From NCBI RefSeq assembly GCF_006546825.1, contig NZ_VICC01000005.1:1-64000 (forward strand): a stretch of DNA of 64,000 bases, written 5' to 3'. Position 1 is the first letter of the stretch; each line of letters begins with the position of its first letter. A program made the position numbers and the translations under genes. This DNA comes from Actinomyces oris (GTDB lineage: Bacteria; Actinomycetota; Actinomycetes; Actinomycetales; Actinomycetaceae). The notes under the pieces are model-generated. The model made no database searches and had not been told where the DNA came from. It was given only the letters and a program-made list of their open reading frames with translations. Of this stretch, positions 52,497 through 61,739 are shown piece after piece.

Positions 52497-52930
52497 CAGA
52501 CCGCATGGAATCGGGAACCCCCGGTGACAACAGCGCCGATCCCACCAAGGGCCCCAAGACGGCGGACGGCTCCCAGGACTGCTCCTGCGCCGAGGCCCGC
52601 GCCCACCTGGAGGCCTTCCTCGATCGCGAGTGCACCGCCGACCTGGCCGAGCGCCTCGCCCAGCACGTGGCCACCTGCTCGCACTGCTCCCGCCTCGCTG
52701 ACGCCGAGACCCACTTGCGGGAGATCCTGCGCTCACGGTGCGCCGAGCAGGCCCCTCCCGAGCTGCGCGCCCGGGTCCTGGGGCGCCTGTCGGCCCTGCG
52801 CGCCACTGCGGTGAGCGTGACGACGACGTCGACCACGACCCGGACCCAGGCCTCCGCCTCCGGGCGGGTCGTGCGCGTCGTGGAGTCCCGGGTCGAGTCC
52901 TCCCAGACCGTCCGCTTCGAGCACGACTGA
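52493..52930 (+). CDS. rsrA: Zinc anti-sigma factor RsrA/RshA
   Basis: 145 residues; start ATG overlaps the sigR stop. ZAS motif HVATCSHC (H-x3-C-x2-C) with an upstream Cys in DCSCAEAR completes the redox zinc site: oxidation to a disulfide releases SigR. The C-terminal 60 residues are a Ser/Thr/Val-rich tail not seen in Streptomyces RsrA. Confidence 0.93.
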   Translation: MTDRMESGTPGDNSADPTKGPKTADGSQDCSCAEARAHLEAFLDRECTADLAERLAQHVATCSHCSRLADAETHLREILRSRCAEQAPPELRARVLGRLSALRATAVSVTTTSTTTRTQASASGRVVRVVESRVESSQTVRFEHD

Positions 52931-53087
52931 GGGAGCAGCCGGGCCCCGGCTGCGACGTGCGCCGACGTGTGGTCGCCTTCACCGGCTGGTCAGCGGCGCC
53001 AGACTGGCCCAGGCGCGCCGCCGTGTGCGAGAATCAGCGGCGTTCCGTGCCCCCTCGTGGGGCGAGTCAAGACACGAGGAGGCAGTG

Positions 53088-53162
53088 ATGAGCAAGCGCG
53101 GTCGTAAGCGTCGTGCACGCGCCAAGTCCAGCGCCAACCACGGCAAGCGTCCCAACGCCTGA
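53088..53162 (+). CDS. Ribosomal protein bL37 (24 aa)
   Basis: ATG 53088 with GAGGAGG eight bases before. The product MSKRGRKRRARAKSSANHGK plus RPNA is the short basic actinobacterial 50S protein bL37 (AURKAIP1/COX24-type sequence), found in the same place beside sigH/rshA in other actinobacteria. Too short for routine gene calling. A terminator follows. Confidence 0.92.
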   Translation: MSKRGRKRRARAKSSANHGKRPNA

Positions 53163-53203
53163 GCCGGGTAGCGCACTGAGCGCAACGCCCTGAGACATAC
53201 AGC

Positions 53204-53239
53204 CGTCGGCCGGTCACCACTCATGGTGACCGGCCGACG
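53204..53239 (+). terminator. Terminator after bL37
   Basis: CGTCGGCCGGTCACCA and TGGTGACCGGCCGACG form a perfect 16-bp stem with a 4-base loop, followed by TCGTTCTT. It ends the sigR-rsrA-bL37 transcript. Confidence 0.8.
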
Positions 53240-53456
53240 TCGTTCTTAAGCCGTCCCGGAACTGTCCTGGTCAGGCACCGATTCGCACTCACAGCCTGGG
53301 TCCTTCGGCCTTGACGGTCATGAGACGGTGAGGTGTGAGCCGCGGAACATGGCCTGATTCGTGGTGAGGGGACACTGTCCAGCCTCTCACCGAGAAACCC
53401 GGTGGTGTCTCGTGGGTATGGCCTTGCCGGCTCCTCCTCAACGACGGCGGTGTGAC

Positions 53457-54188
53457 ATGAACCTGAAGAACCTGACAGCACCAGACCAGTGGACACTCTC
53501 TGACAACTCGCTCCTGCGGCGCATCCTCGTGTGCTTCCTGGGGGAGGTGATCACGGCGGTCGGGATCGCGATCTGCCTGGAGGGCAAGAGCGGCGTCGAC
53601 CCGTTCACCGCCTTCCTCCAAGGCATCTCCCACGTCTCTGGGATCTCCTTCGCGGCGATCGTCCCGATCGTCAACATCATTATGCTGATCCTCGTCTTCC
53701 CCTTCGACCGGTCCATCTTCGGCCTGGGGACAGTCATCAACTTCACCGTCGTGGGTGTCCTCGTGGACTACTTCCGCCCGATCTACCGCAGCTTCTTCCA
53801 TGTCGAGTACTCCTTCGGCAGCATGCTGCTCCACCTGGCGATCGGGCTGCCGCTGTTCTGCCTGGGAGTCTCCATGTACATCACCTGCGACCTGGGCCAG
53901 TGCCCTTATGACGGGATCGCGCCCTCGCTCAGGCGGCACTTCCCGCGCTACAGCTACCGCGTCTACCGGCTGGTTCAGGACATCGTCACAATCTTCCTGG
54001 CCCTGCTCCTGATCAGGTTCGACCTCTCGCTGGGCATCGTCGCCCTGGGTACGGTCATCATGGGCTTCTTCATCGGCCCCATCGTCGGTTTCTTCAACAA
54101 CCACGTCTCCAACCGCCTGGTGGGGATCAGCGGCGACATCTTCGCCGTCGCCGAGTCGTCTGACGGGGGCTCCCCGGTGCCGGCCTGA
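53457..54188 (+). CDS. YczE/YitT-like membrane protein
   Basis: 243 residues from ATG 53457; an earlier in-frame ATG (53418) is possible because no strong ribosome site is seen. Five to six hydrophobic segments, with the YczE-type features VITAVGIAICLEGKSGVDPF, LFCLGVSMYITCDLGQCPYD and LGTVIMGFFIGPIVGFF. Related proteins are of unknown or small-molecule transport function. Convergent with the SGNH gene. Confidence 0.7.
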   Translation: MNLKNLTAPDQWTLSDNSLLRRILVCFLGEVITAVGIAICLEGKSGVDPFTAFLQGISHVSGISFAAIVPIVNIIMLILVFPFDRSIFGLGTVINFTVVGVLVDYFRPIYRSFFHVEYSFGSMLLHLAIGLPLFCLGVSMYITCDLGQCPYDGIAPSLRRHFPRYSYRVYRLVQDIVTIFLALLLIRFDLSLGIVALGTVIMGFFIGPIVGFFNNHVSNRLVGISGDIFAVAESSDGGSPVPA

Positions 54189-54215
54189 ATCGCGGGTGTT
54201 GCGGGTATCGAGGCC

Positions 54216-54809
54216 TCAGGACTCGGGGCGCTCGACGCCGAGCCACTCGTACCAGCCGCGGTGCAGCACCAGCCAGGCCAGCAGACCATAGCCGGCCTGG
54301 CCCGGGTGCGTGCCTCCGGCGGCGGCGACGTCGGCCGTCCACTGCTCGTGGTTGCGCAGCGGCTCGAAGGTGTCCACGTAGGGCACGTTGCGCCGCAGGC
54401 ACACCTCCTCGGCGGCCTGGGACAGCTGGGCGGTGGCGTCGGGGTCGGCCTCCGGTAGGGGAGGAGGCCCGACGACGAAGCACTCGCGGTGGTCGGAGGC
54501 GGCAGTGTCGAGGATATTGGCCAGGGCCAGGCGGGAGCGGGCGTAGGAGATGCCGGCGAGCACGTCGGCCACACCCAGCCCCACCACGAGCCGGTTGATG
54601 CCGGTGTGCGTGGAGCGGCGGGCCACCTCGGGCCCCCAACGGTCGGACATCTGCGCCGTCGTCTCACCGGGAACCGCCAGAGAAGTCCACAGGATGTCGG
54701 CGTCCCGGGGCGTGCGGGCCATGACCCGGCCCGTCCATCCCAGGGCGCGCCCGTCACCATGACCGGCCACCAGCTCGTCACCGATGAAGCTCAGCCTCGT
54801 CTCACGCAT
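54216..54809 (-). CDS. SGNH/GDSL-fold hydrolase-like protein with altered active site
   Basis: 197 residues. Block I reads SFIGDELVAGHGD: the nucleophile Ser of GDS is Glu12. Block III reads GLGVADVL instead of GxND, lacking the Asn. Block V keeps THPGQAGYG with His168. The fold is therefore SGNH, but the classic serine chemistry cannot operate. This may be a natural subfamily with another function (binding or another nucleophile). Start ATG 54809. Confidence 0.7.
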   Translation of the reverse strand: MRETRLSFIGDELVAGHGDGRALGWTGRVMARTPRDADILWTSLAVPGETTAQMSDRWGPEVARRSTHTGINRLVVGLGVADVLAGISYARSRLALANILDTAASDHRECFVVGPPPLPEADPDATAQLSQAAEEVCLRRNVPYVDTFEPLRNHEQWTADVAAAGGTHPGQAGYGLLAWLVLHRGWYEWLGVERPES

Positions 54810-54918
54810 GACAGCGCCTCCTCATGCCTCATGATCCCTCATGCTGTCTTGACATTATCGTGACCTTGCGCTGTAACGGTGGAGGCTGACGGCATTTCGG
54901 CGGGGCTGACACGGGACG

Positions 54919-54934
54919 GGCCGGTGAACCGGCC
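54919..54934 (-). terminator. Short stem-loop after odhA
   Basis: GGCCGGT and ACCGGCC arms with a 2-base loop, 5 bases beyond the odhA stop on the minus strand. Short and without a T-run, so a weak call. Confidence 0.4.
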
Positions 54935-54939
54935 TCGTC

Positions 54940-57900
54940 TCAGTGGCGGGCGAAGGCCTGGCGGAGGATCTCCTCCTGCTGGGCGCGGTGGACGCCGGCG
55001 GTGCCCACCGCTGGGGCGGCGGCCTCCGGCCGGGAGACCAGCGTGGGCAGGACGCCACCGGTCAGATCCGTCGGCAGGTTGAGCGCCAGGTAGGGCCACA
55101 TGCCCTGGTTGGCGGGCTCGTCCTGGACCCACACGAGCTCGGCTCCGCTGAAGGGAGCCAGCGCCTCGGCGATGGCCGAGCTCTCCAGCGGGTAGAGCTG
55201 CTCGAGGCGGACGATGGCCGTGCTCGTGTCCCCGGTCTTGGTCCGGTGGGCCAGCAGGTCGTAGTAGACGCGCCCCGAGCACAGCAGCACCCGGTCCACA
55301 CCCTGCTTGCGGGCAGCGGCCAGGACGGCGTCGTCGGTCTCCCCGATGACCGGCTGGAAGGTGCCGGAGGTGAAGTCCTCCACCGGGGAGCAGGCGGCCT
55401 TCAGACGCAGCAGCTGCTTGGGGGTGAAGACGATGAGTGGGCGGCGCGGGCGGGTGTAGGTGTGCTCGCGCAGCAGGTGGAAGTAGCTGGCGGGCGTGGA
55501 GGGCTGGGCCACCAGCATGTTGTCCTGGGCGCACATCTGCAGGTAGCGCTCGATGCGGGCTGAGGAGTGGTCGGGTCCCTGCCCCTCCTGGCCGTGGGGG
55601 AGCAGCATGACCAGGCCGGAGCGCTGCCCCCACTTCTGGGCGGCGGAGGTGACGTACTCGTCGATGACGGACTGGGCGCCGTTGGCGAAGTCGCCGAACT
55701 GGGCCTCCCACATGGTCAGTCCCTCGGGGCGCTCCACGGAGTAGCCGTACTCGAAGGCCAGGGCGGCGTACTCGCTGAGCAGGGAGTCGTAGATCTCCAG
55801 GGGCGCCTGGTCCGGGGTCAGGAAGCTCAGTGGCGTCCACTCCTGCCCGGAGGTGTGGTCGTGCAGGACGGCGTGGCGCTGGGCGAAGGTGGCGCGGCGG
55901 GCGTCCTCGCCGGCCAGGCGGATCGGCACGCCCTCCATGAGCAGGCTCCCCAGGGCGATGAGCTCCCCGAGCCCCCAGTCGATGCCGCCCTCGCGCGTGG
56001 CCTCGCGGCGCTTGGAGAGCATGGCCTGGAGCTTGGGGTGGACGGTGAAGGACTCGGGCCAGGCGACCTGGGCGTCGCCGATGCGCTCGACGACGTCGCG
56101 GGGCACGGCCGAGGTCCAGCCCAGCATCATGCCGGTGCCCGCCCGCTGGGAGTAGGGGATCTCCAGGGAGGACAGGGGCACGCCCACCTTCGTGGGGTCC
56201 GACAGGTCCTGCGTGGCGGTGTCGGCCGCCTCCCCGGCGCCGTCGGAGCCCGTGCCCCCGGTGACCTGGACGCGGGCCTCGGCGAAGACCCGCTCCAGCT
56301 CGTCCTGGTAGCTCTTGGCGATCTCCTGGGCCTCCTGCGGAGTGATGTCTCCGCGCCCCACGAGGGCGGCGGTGTAGACGCCGCGCGTGGAGTCCAGGGA
56401 GTCGATGAGCCGGTACATGAGCGGCTGGGTCATCGAGGGGTCGTCGCCTTCGTTGTGGCCGCGGCGCCGGTAGCAGATGAGGTCGATGATGACGTCCTTG
56501 TGGAAGGTGCGTCGGTACTCGTAGGCGTGGCGGGCGGTACGGGCCACGGTCTCGGGGTCGTCGGCGTTGACGTGGAAGATCGGCACCTGCAGGCCCTTGG
56601 CCAGGTCGGTGGCGTAGGTGGTGGAGCGGGCCGAGGCCGAGCCGGTGGTGAAGCCGATCTGGTTGTTGACGACGATGTGGACGGTACCGCCGGTGCGGTA
56701 GGCGGGCAGCTGGCTCATGTTGAGGGTCTCGTAGACCACGCCCTGGCCGGCGAAGGCGGCGTCGCCGTGGACGAGGACCGGCATGACCGTGTAACCCTTC
56801 TCGCCCAGACCGATGCGGTCCTGCTTGGCACGCACGATGCCCTCGACGACGCCGTCGACCGTCTCCAGGTGGGAGGGGTTGGCGGCCAGGGAGACGCGGG
56901 TGGAGACGCCGTCGGTCCCGGAGAAGACGCCCACGGTGCCCAGGTGGTACTTGACGTCGCCGGTGCCGGCGCCCTCGATGACGCCGTTGCCCTCGAACTC
57001 GTCGAAGACCTGACCGTAGGACTTGCCGGCGATGTTGGTGAGCACGTTGAGGCGGCCGCGGTGGGCCATGCCGATGACGACCTCGTCGAGGCCGTCGTGG
57101 GCGGCGGCGTCGAGCAGGCGGTCCAGGGCCACGATGAGGGACTCCCCGCCCTCGAGGCTGAAGCGCTTCTGGCCCACGTACTTGGTCTGCAGGAAGGTCT
57201 CGAAGGCCTCGGCCTGCTCCAGCTTGGTGAGGATCCGACGGCGCTCCTCGTCGGCGATGTCCTCCCAGTCGCGCTCGAGCCGCTCCTGCCACCAGGCGCG
57301 CTGGGCCGGGTCCTGGATGTGCATGTACTCCACGCCCACGGTGCGGCAGTAGGCGTCGCGCAGCATCCTGAGGATCTCGCGCAGGGTGGCCCGGTCGCGC
57401 CCGCCCAGGCCCCGGGTGGGGAAGGAGCGGTCCAGGTCCCACAGGCTCAGCCCGTAGGAGGTGATGTCCAGGTCCGGGTGGCGACGCAGTCGGTAGGTGA
57501 GCGGGTCGTTGTCGGCCGCCAGGTGGCCGCGCTGGCGGTAGGCGTGGATGAGCTCGGCCACGCGCGCCGGCTTGCCGGTCTCCAGCTCGGGGTCGTAGGT
57601 GGTGTCACGCACCCACTTGACCGGCTCGAGGGGAATGCGCAGGGACTCGAAGGCCCGGTTCCAGAAGCCGTCCAGTCCCAGGAGCTTGCGCTCCACCAGG
57701 CGCAGGAACTCGCCGGAGGCGGCGCCCTGGATGACGCGGTGGTCGTAGGTGGAGGTCAGGGTGACGACCTTGCCGATGGCCTGACGGGCCAGGGTATCGG
57801 GGCTGGCACCGGCGAAGGCGGCCGGGTAGTCCATGGCGCCGACCCCCACGATGAGCCCCTGGCCGGGCATGAGGCGCGGCACCGAGTGCAGGGTGCCGAT

Positions 57901-58767
57901 CATGCCGGGGTTGGTCAGCGTCACGGTGGTGCCGCGGAAGTCGTCAAGGTCCAGCTTGTTCTCGCGAGCCTTGGCCACGAGGGTCTCGTAGGCCTCCACG
58001 AACTGGGACAGGTCCATGAGGTCGGCCTGCTTGATGGAGGGCACCAGCAGGCGGCGCTGCCCGTCGGAGCCGGGCACGTCGATGGCCAGGCCGAAGGCCA
58101 CGTGGGCGGGCTCGTGCAGGACCGGCTTGCCGGCCTCGTCGACCCCGTAGGAGACGTTCATCGAGGGCATCTCGGTCAGGGACTCGACGACCGCCCAGCC
58201 GATGAGGTGGGTGAAGGAGACCTTGCCGCCGCGGGTGCGGGCCAGGTGGGTGTTGATGACGGAGCGGTTCTCAATGAGGACCTTGGCGGGCACGGCCCGG
58301 GCGGAGGTGGCCGTGGGCATGGACAGGGAGTCGTCCATGTTCTTGGCGGTGCGGGCCGCCGCACCTTTGAGCCTGGTAGTGCGGTCCTCGTAGGCGTCAC
58401 CGTCCTGGTCGTGAGCGGGGTGGCCGGCCTGGCGCTGGGCGTAGGGGGAGGTCGGGGGCGCGGTGTCCGACGGCGGGGCCGGCGGCAGGTCGGAGCGCGT
58501 GACGTCCTGGACGGCGGAGGAGCGGCGCAGGGTGGAGGCGGCCTGGGGCGTGATGGTGGCCCGGCGCGGCCCGCCGGCGGCCGACGACGCAGAGCCGTTG
58601 GAGGAGGCAGGGCCCGGTTGGTGAAGGCCGGCACTCGGATCGGTCTCGAAGAGCTCGCGCCACTGGGGACTCACGGAGGAGGGATCCGCCGACCAGGCGG
58701 CCCGCATCTCCTCCACCATCCACTCGTTGGCACCGAAGCCTGGGCTGATCTGGTCCTGCGTGGGCAC
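54940..58767 (-). CDS. kgd: Multifunctional 2-oxoglutarate dehydrogenase/decarboxylase (E1 with fused E2 domain)
   Basis: 1275 residues, the actinobacterial Kgd/OdhA architecture. Short N-terminal binding segment (FGANEWMVEEMRAAWSADP), linker, E2 acyltransferase-like domain about 110-345 ending near YDHRVIQGAASGEFL (no lipoyl domain), then E1: GMAHRGRLNVLTNIAGKSYG, TPP motif GDAAFAGQGVVYETLNM ... VNNQIGFTT, and YRRRGHNEGDDPSMTQP. Converts 2-oxoglutarate to succinyl-CoA or succinic semialdehyde. Works after the IDH at 48484-50760. Confidence 0.96.
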   Translation of the reverse strand: MPTQDQISPGFGANEWMVEEMRAAWSADPSSVSPQWRELFETDPSAGLHQPGPASSNGSASSAAGGPRRATITPQAASTLRRSSAVQDVTRSDLPPAPPSDTAPPTSPYAQRQAGHPAHDQDGDAYEDRTTRLKGAAARTAKNMDDSLSMPTATSARAVPAKVLIENRSVINTHLARTRGGKVSFTHLIGWAVVESLTEMPSMNVSYGVDEAGKPVLHEPAHVAFGLAIDVPGSDGQRRLLVPSIKQADLMDLSQFVEAYETLVAKARENKLDLDDFRGTTVTLTNPGMIGTLHSVPRLMPGQGLIVGVGAMDYPAAFAGASPDTLARQAIGKVVTLTSTYDHRVIQGAASGEFLRLVERKLLGLDGFWNRAFESLRIPLEPVKWVRDTTYDPELETGKPARVAELIHAYRQRGHLAADNDPLTYRLRRHPDLDITSYGLSLWDLDRSFPTRGLGGRDRATLREILRMLRDAYCRTVGVEYMHIQDPAQRAWWQERLERDWEDIADEERRRILTKLEQAEAFETFLQTKYVGQKRFSLEGGESLIVALDRLLDAAAHDGLDEVVIGMAHRGRLNVLTNIAGKSYGQVFDEFEGNGVIEGAGTGDVKYHLGTVGVFSGTDGVSTRVSLAANPSHLETVDGVVEGIVRAKQDRIGLGEKGYTVMPVLVHGDAAFAGQGVVYETLNMSQLPAYRTGGTVHIVVNNQIGFTTGSASARSTTYATDLAKGLQVPIFHVNADDPETVARTARHAYEYRRTFHKDVIIDLICYRRRGHNEGDDPSMTQPLMYRLIDSLDSTRGVYTAALVGRGDITPQEAQEIAKSYQDELERVFAEARVQVTGGTGSDGAGEAADTATQDLSDPTKVGVPLSSLEIPYSQRAGTGMMLGWTSAVPRDVVERIGDAQVAWPESFTVHPKLQAMLSKRREATREGGIDWGLGELIALGSLLMEGVPIRLAGEDARRATFAQRHAVLHDHTSGQEWTPLSFLTPDQAPLEIYDSLLSEYAALAFEYGYSVERPEGLTMWEAQFGDFANGAQSVIDEYVTSAAQKWGQRSGLVMLLPHGQEGQGPDHSSARIERYLQMCAQDNMLVAQPSTPASYFHLLREHTYTRPRRPLIVFTPKQLLRLKAACSPVEDFTSGTFQPVIGETDDAVLAAARKQGVDRVLLCSGRVYYDLLAHRTKTGDTSTAIVRLEQLYPLESSAIAEALAPFSGAELVWVQDEPANQGMWPYLALNLPTDLTGGVLPTLVSRPEAAAPAVGTAGVHRAQQEEILRQAFARH

Positions 58768-59391
58768 GTCGGGTCTCCTCGGAGCTCGTCAGTCTCCCGT
58801 TCCGACACTGGGAGCCTCAGCGGGACCCCGGGGGAGGAACGGCGGTGTTCACCAGACATCCTAGAAGGTGAAGGGCGTCTCATGCGAGCAAACACGGGAC
58901 CAAAGACACACGTGTGTCCCGACCGTGACGCGCTCGCAACCAGGCAGGGGAGCAATGCAAGGAGACCGGCCACGATCCGAAGTTGTGTCAACTGGAACAG
59001 TCGAAGAGCCCAAAATGACTCCTGTGTTGGGAAACCTGCGCGCCCGAACGATTCACTACGAATAAGTCTCCTAAAGTTGTGTTGACCTGACGCAGGTGCG
59101 GATTTACCTGCCAGGCCCTATTACTGGCTTAGATACCCATAACGACTGTCCTGTCGTCATCATTCCAGCAAATAGTCCCAGTTTAAAACACGAGCCATCC
59201 CAAACTGTGCAACTTAGGGCAAGAGACTCCCGGCAACATTCCCGATCGTCATCATGGAAGCCCTCGGAATCATACTTTACCTACACACTATCAGTAAGCC
59301 TCTAGGTGGGTTAGCTCCTTTGGGTGTTTCCGGTTTGATCGGAGGCATCGGAGAACTTAGCGTCACATAGTTAGCTTGGTGTAATCGAAAG
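58768..59391. promoter_or_regulatory. Intergenic region upstream of kgd, with a perfect palindrome
   Basis: About 620 bases without a supported gene; AT content rises to the right where the NTPase island begins. GACACACGTGTGTC at 58905-58918 is a perfect 14-base palindrome about 140 bases upstream of the kgd start, flanked by GGGAC/GTCCC, and is a candidate operator. Small frames here (for example 59096-59305) have no support. Confidence 0.45.
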
Positions 59392-61467
59392 TTATCGAGG
59401 CCAATCGTGATTAGATTCGTGATTAGATCGTATAATTTGTAGAAAGTCAATGCATCCTCGAGTTGCATGTTTGTAATATGGGTCGATCTGGACTGCTCGT
59501 TTGTAAAGGCGCTCTGTACGGAAGTAGTCTTTTTTTCTGTCGAAGGAAAACAATGCATAGTCGCAGATTATATGGATGTTTGTCGGGTCAATCTTGAGTG
59601 CCAGTTGATAAGTTGTATCGGCATTGTCAGTGTCGTGAAGCGCTGAGTCTAGGAATGCAGCATAATGCCCTAGTATGTCCGCGTTAGATGGATATAGTGA
59701 TAGAATATAGTCGTAAACGTCTTTGGTATGATGTCTACCGTAGAGATGTTCGTGCCAACTGTCGTCTTTGCTGAAAATGTGGGCGAGGCGGGTGTTGTCG
59801 TTGTGTCGATTTCGCATGGATTGACCAATGTAGGTTCGCGCAGAATTTTTTGCGCTGGTCCACTTTAGCTCTAGAAACTTGAGAAACGCTCCAACGGGAT
59901 TAATTGATAAACGATTCTGATTCTTCCTCGCGGACATGAGAGGGGTATCAATTTGTGTTGTATGTGTTTCAATTGATTCGACGTGGCACTCCAAAGACTC
60001 TTTCGACAAAGTGTAGTGGTTTACATGTTTTCCTGAGAGGGGGGCTGGGAGACTGTTCGGGAAATCTATTGATAGTTTATGTGAAGAGAGGGTGAGATTG
60101 CCTTGTATGCTCGAAATATCTAGATAGCTCGCTTTGCGTTGGATATTGTCTAGGAACTTCACATAGTTTCCAAGAACTTTGATGTTGTCTGGATTGGCTT
60201 CGACAGATCTGGCGTACATTTCTTCAATCTGCGAACTTAAGCCTCCGTTTATAAACATTCTGATCGCAGCCATGAGAGTTTGCGAGGCGTTGAGGTTGAA
60301 CGATGATATTGCGTGTAGGCAATCAGAGGAAACTGGCTGTCCAGCATTATTATTGTCGTCGATAATGAGGTCGAGAACCTCCCATTTGTCGTCGGCAACT
60401 CGATTAATGAAAGGAACTACGGAGTTGATAGGGGTTGTAGCTTTTATCCATGCTTCGTCCCAGTTTAAGTGGGAACTATCGTCGCAAAATGCTGCTTCTG
60501 CTAGTGACGTGAGCTGTGCTTTGGATGCGGCCCCCAGCCCTATTCGCTTCCAATCGGTGGCTGCCTTGATTAAGGCGCTACATTGTGATTTTGCGGCACA
60601 CTCTTCCTGTAGTGCGTCTCTTACGTCCTGGGCGCAACTTAGTGTTGGACCGAGCCCAAATCCTCTTATTTCTTTCGTGAATCTTGAGTAACTTGTAGTC
60701 GCTAAGTCGTTCAGCTCATTCTGACTGAGCAGATCTGAGAGATGTAATGTATGAAATCTATTTACACTATCCCATCCAGTCAATTGCTCGAACTCATTTG
60801 TGCGGTGTGTAAAATAGGCGGATCGTGTTATAGTTCCTACTATGGTGCAACCATTGTTGATCCATCTGTTAAGTCTCCCTAGAGTGAGCGACTGATTATT
60901 TAGAAAACGGTCTATGTCGTCAAGTATGATTATGGTCTTCGAAGTTGGCTCGAGGTGATTGTTCAAAAGCACCTCTATGTCGTTTTCGTCTCGTGGAAAC
61001 CAGGTGGGTGCGTTGGGCCATTCAGCGCGAATCACTTCAACCGCAAGACGAGTCTTCCCGGCCATGGGTGGACCCTCGATGAGAACGGGCGTTCCGTTAT
61101 TGAGGTGCTCGACCAGTTGGTCTTGAATGTCTCGGGGAACGAACTCGGTGATGTCTCGATATGCGCGGTGGACTCGCAGGGCCTCTAAAGGTTCCTCATT
61201 TATGTTGGTTGTGGCTCCTGCTATTTCGGCGATGTGTCGCCTTTCGGACTGTGTGGAGATCCATTCGCGAAACTGGGGTGTTGCGGTCGCCGTCCCTCCG
61301 ATAGTTGCTCCGATGAGGCCTCCGGCTGTAGCCCATGCTGTGCTGTGAGTCGCGAGGTAAGGGATCGAAGCGCCAGCGATGATGCCACCAACTGGCGGGA
61401 GGAGCCACCAGGCGGATTGGCCTGGGTTGGTTGAACGGACCGCCCTTTGTTGCTTCCGTGATGGCAT
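59392..61467 (-). CDS. Membrane-anchored P-loop NTPase with C-terminal TPRs, AT-rich island
   Basis: Start ATG 61467 chosen because GGAGG lies five bases before it; an ATG four codons earlier overlaps that site. 691 residues. Two short hydrophobic segments (about 19-37 and 44-62) form an N-terminal hairpin. NTPase: Walker A GPPMAGKT (132-139), Walker B IIILDDID (179-186), a TITRSAY sensor-like motif. The middle is helical; the C-terminal 120 residues hold TPR-like units (DILGHYAAFLDSALHD, ADTTYQLALKIDPTN, TERLYKRAVQIDPYY). DNA is much more AT-rich than either flank, so the gene is probably foreign. Membrane plus STAND-like NTPase plus repeats suggests a phage-defence or stress sensor; not recognised as a described system. 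Confidence 0.8.
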   Translation of the reverse strand: MPSRKQQRAVRSTNPGQSAWWLLPPVGGIIAGASIPYLATHSTAWATAGGLIGATIGGTATATPQFREWISTQSERRHIAEIAGATTNINEEPLEALRVHRAYRDITEFVPRDIQDQLVEHLNNGTPVLIEGPPMAGKTRLAVEVIRAEWPNAPTWFPRDENDIEVLLNNHLEPTSKTIIILDDIDRFLNNQSLTLGRLNRWINNGCTIVGTITRSAYFTHRTNEFEQLTGWDSVNRFHTLHLSDLLSQNELNDLATTSYSRFTKEIRGFGLGPTLSCAQDVRDALQEECAAKSQCSALIKAATDWKRIGLGAASKAQLTSLAEAAFCDDSSHLNWDEAWIKATTPINSVVPFINRVADDKWEVLDLIIDDNNNAGQPVSSDCLHAISSFNLNASQTLMAAIRMFINGGLSSQIEEMYARSVEANPDNIKVLGNYVKFLDNIQRKASYLDISSIQGNLTLSSHKLSIDFPNSLPAPLSGKHVNHYTLSKESLECHVESIETHTTQIDTPLMSARKNQNRLSINPVGAFLKFLELKWTSAKNSARTYIGQSMRNRHNDNTRLAHIFSKDDSWHEHLYGRHHTKDVYDYILSLYPSNADILGHYAAFLDSALHDTDNADTTYQLALKIDPTNIHIICDYALFSFDRKKDYFRTERLYKRAVQIDPYYKHATRGCIDFLQIIRSNHESNHDWPR

Positions 61468-61739
61468 CGTAACCTCCATGCTCGCTTGGTCTGTGGCGTA
61501 AGTTACCTCAATCGTGAGAAATCAGTGACTTCAGCGATGGCTACATGACGCCCGATGTCTGCCTCGGCCGCAGTACCGCTGCGGTGGTACCGTTCGGTCA
61601 CTATGCGATCGGCTTTCCGCCGGGCCTCGAGGCGCCGCACCCGCACGCACCGCGCCTCCTCGCCCGTCTCTGACCACCCCCACCCCGACTCGTCCGCCTC
61701 CAGCGTCCACACCTCATCCCACGTGGGGGAGGGGCCCGC

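Noticed and set aside
55567-59085. Open frame of 1172 codons on the plus strand opposite kgd
   Set aside because: Shadow of the Kgd coding strand; low-complexity Gly/Val/Asp composition and no recognisable motif.
59096-59305. Plus-strand 69-codon frame between kgd and the NTPase gene
   Set aside because: No ribosome site, no similarity, and it lies in a composition transition zone.
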